A DNA stretch of 37,286 bases. Source: Acinetobacter harbinensis (GTDB lineage: Bacteria; Pseudomonadota; Gammaproteobacteria; Pseudomonadales; Moraxellaceae). This document shows, piece after piece, positions 37,185 through 37,286 of this stretch (position 1 is its first letter; every line of letters starts with the position of its first letter). The stretch is from the NCBI RefSeq assembly GCF_000816495.1, contig NZ_JXBK01000001.1:1686065-1723350 (forward strand). Direction: 5' to 3'. The position numbers and the translations under genes are program-made. The notes below the pieces were generated by a model. It was not told the origin of the DNA. It searched no databases and saw only the letters and a program-made list of their open reading frames with translations.

Positions 37185-37212
37185 AAAAAAAGCATTCTAA
37201 AATGCTTTTTTT
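37185..37212. terminator. Bidirectional terminator
   Basis: AAAAAAAGCATT (37185-37196) and AATGCTTTTTTT (37201-37212) form a perfect 12-bp stem with a CTAA loop. It lies 17 bp after the stop of the gene at the right edge and is its likely terminator. Confidence 0.75.
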
Positions 37213-37229
37213 ATATTTTATTTTTCTGA

Positions 37230-37286
37230 TTAATTCGACATTTGCCCAAAAGCGTAAATAACAAGCATGAGCATTAAAGCAGATGA
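37230..37286 (-). CDS. C-terminal end of a gene running off the right edge
   Basis: Only the last 18 codons and the stop are in the window, reading SSALMLMLVIYAFGQMSN on the minus strand. The hydrophobic run suggests a C-terminal membrane helix. The supporting evidence is the terminator just after the stop. No family can be named from so little. Confidence 0.5.
   Translation of the reverse strand, partial: SSALMLMLVIYAFGQMSN

Larger units (their letters stand above)
36940..37229. other. Intergenic region with two terminators
   Basis: No gene is visible. Two terminator hairpins (37075-37102 and 37185-37212), listed separately, serve the minus-strand gene that enters from the right edge, or a small RNA lying between them. 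Confidence 0.55.

Noticed and set aside
1..37286. CRISPR array, tRNA, rRNA or prophage
   Set aside because: I saw no regularly spaced repeats, no tRNA cloverleaf or rRNA segment, and no phage structural genes other than the phage-tail-like T6SS parts.

Overview
The window is chromosomal DNA of an Acinetobacter-like gammaproteobacterium. It is AT-rich, and its type VI secretion (T6SS) locus has the gene order and Acinetobacter-only genes of that genus (an AsaA-like periplasmic gene, a gene between tssG and tssM, TagN and TagX). A UmuDAb-type SOS regulator and the aroQ-accB-accC operon point the same way.

Layout. (1) 1-2280: non-coding DNA, a 28-bp XerC/XerD site (dif or pdif) at 426-453, and exactly 5 bp from its XerC arm an IS1202/ISNCY-type insertion sequence (about 459-1944). 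(2) 2281-23835: a complete T6SS in two divergent transcription units that start in the 15848-16207 region. The leftward unit is asaA-like, tssB, tssC, hcp, tssE, tssF, tssG, a two-TM membrane gene, tssM, tagF, tagN. The rightward unit is tssH(clpV), tssA, tssK, tssL, a small membrane gene, tagX. Sheath (TssBC), tube (Hcp), baseplate (TssEFGKA), membrane complex (TssLM), sheath recycling (TssH), a post-translational brake (TagF) and a peptidoglycan hydrolase (TagX) are present. TssJ, VgrG and PAAR are not. (3) 23877-24641: a YbfF-like esterase. (4) 25294-27118: a membrane protein gene broken by two frame disruptions. (5) 27244-28258: a small gene plus zeta-toxin-like P-loop kinase, probably a toxin-antitoxin pair. 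(6) 28504-29582: an Imm33/DUF2185-like protein and, divergent from it, a UmuDAb-like regulator. (7) 31034-33305: aroQ-accB-accC with a strong terminator, then a secreted hypothetical, an amidase, an MFS transporter and the last codons of a gene that runs off the right edge.

Most notable. The UmuDAb-like protein has lost the catalytic serine (Ala116 in place of Ser) and the Ala/Cys-Gly cleavage site (Thr80-Asp81) while keeping the catalytic lysine, so it looks like a natural non-cleavable form. It is flanked by two near-consensus UmuDAb operators; the second lies directly over a promoter-like TATAAT and points into 1.1 kb with no clear gene. Other points are the IS abutting the dif site with no target duplication on its far side, a perfect intrinsic terminator between hcp and tssE that should set Hcp excess over baseplate subunits, and several start codons that can be corrected from ribosome binding sites.
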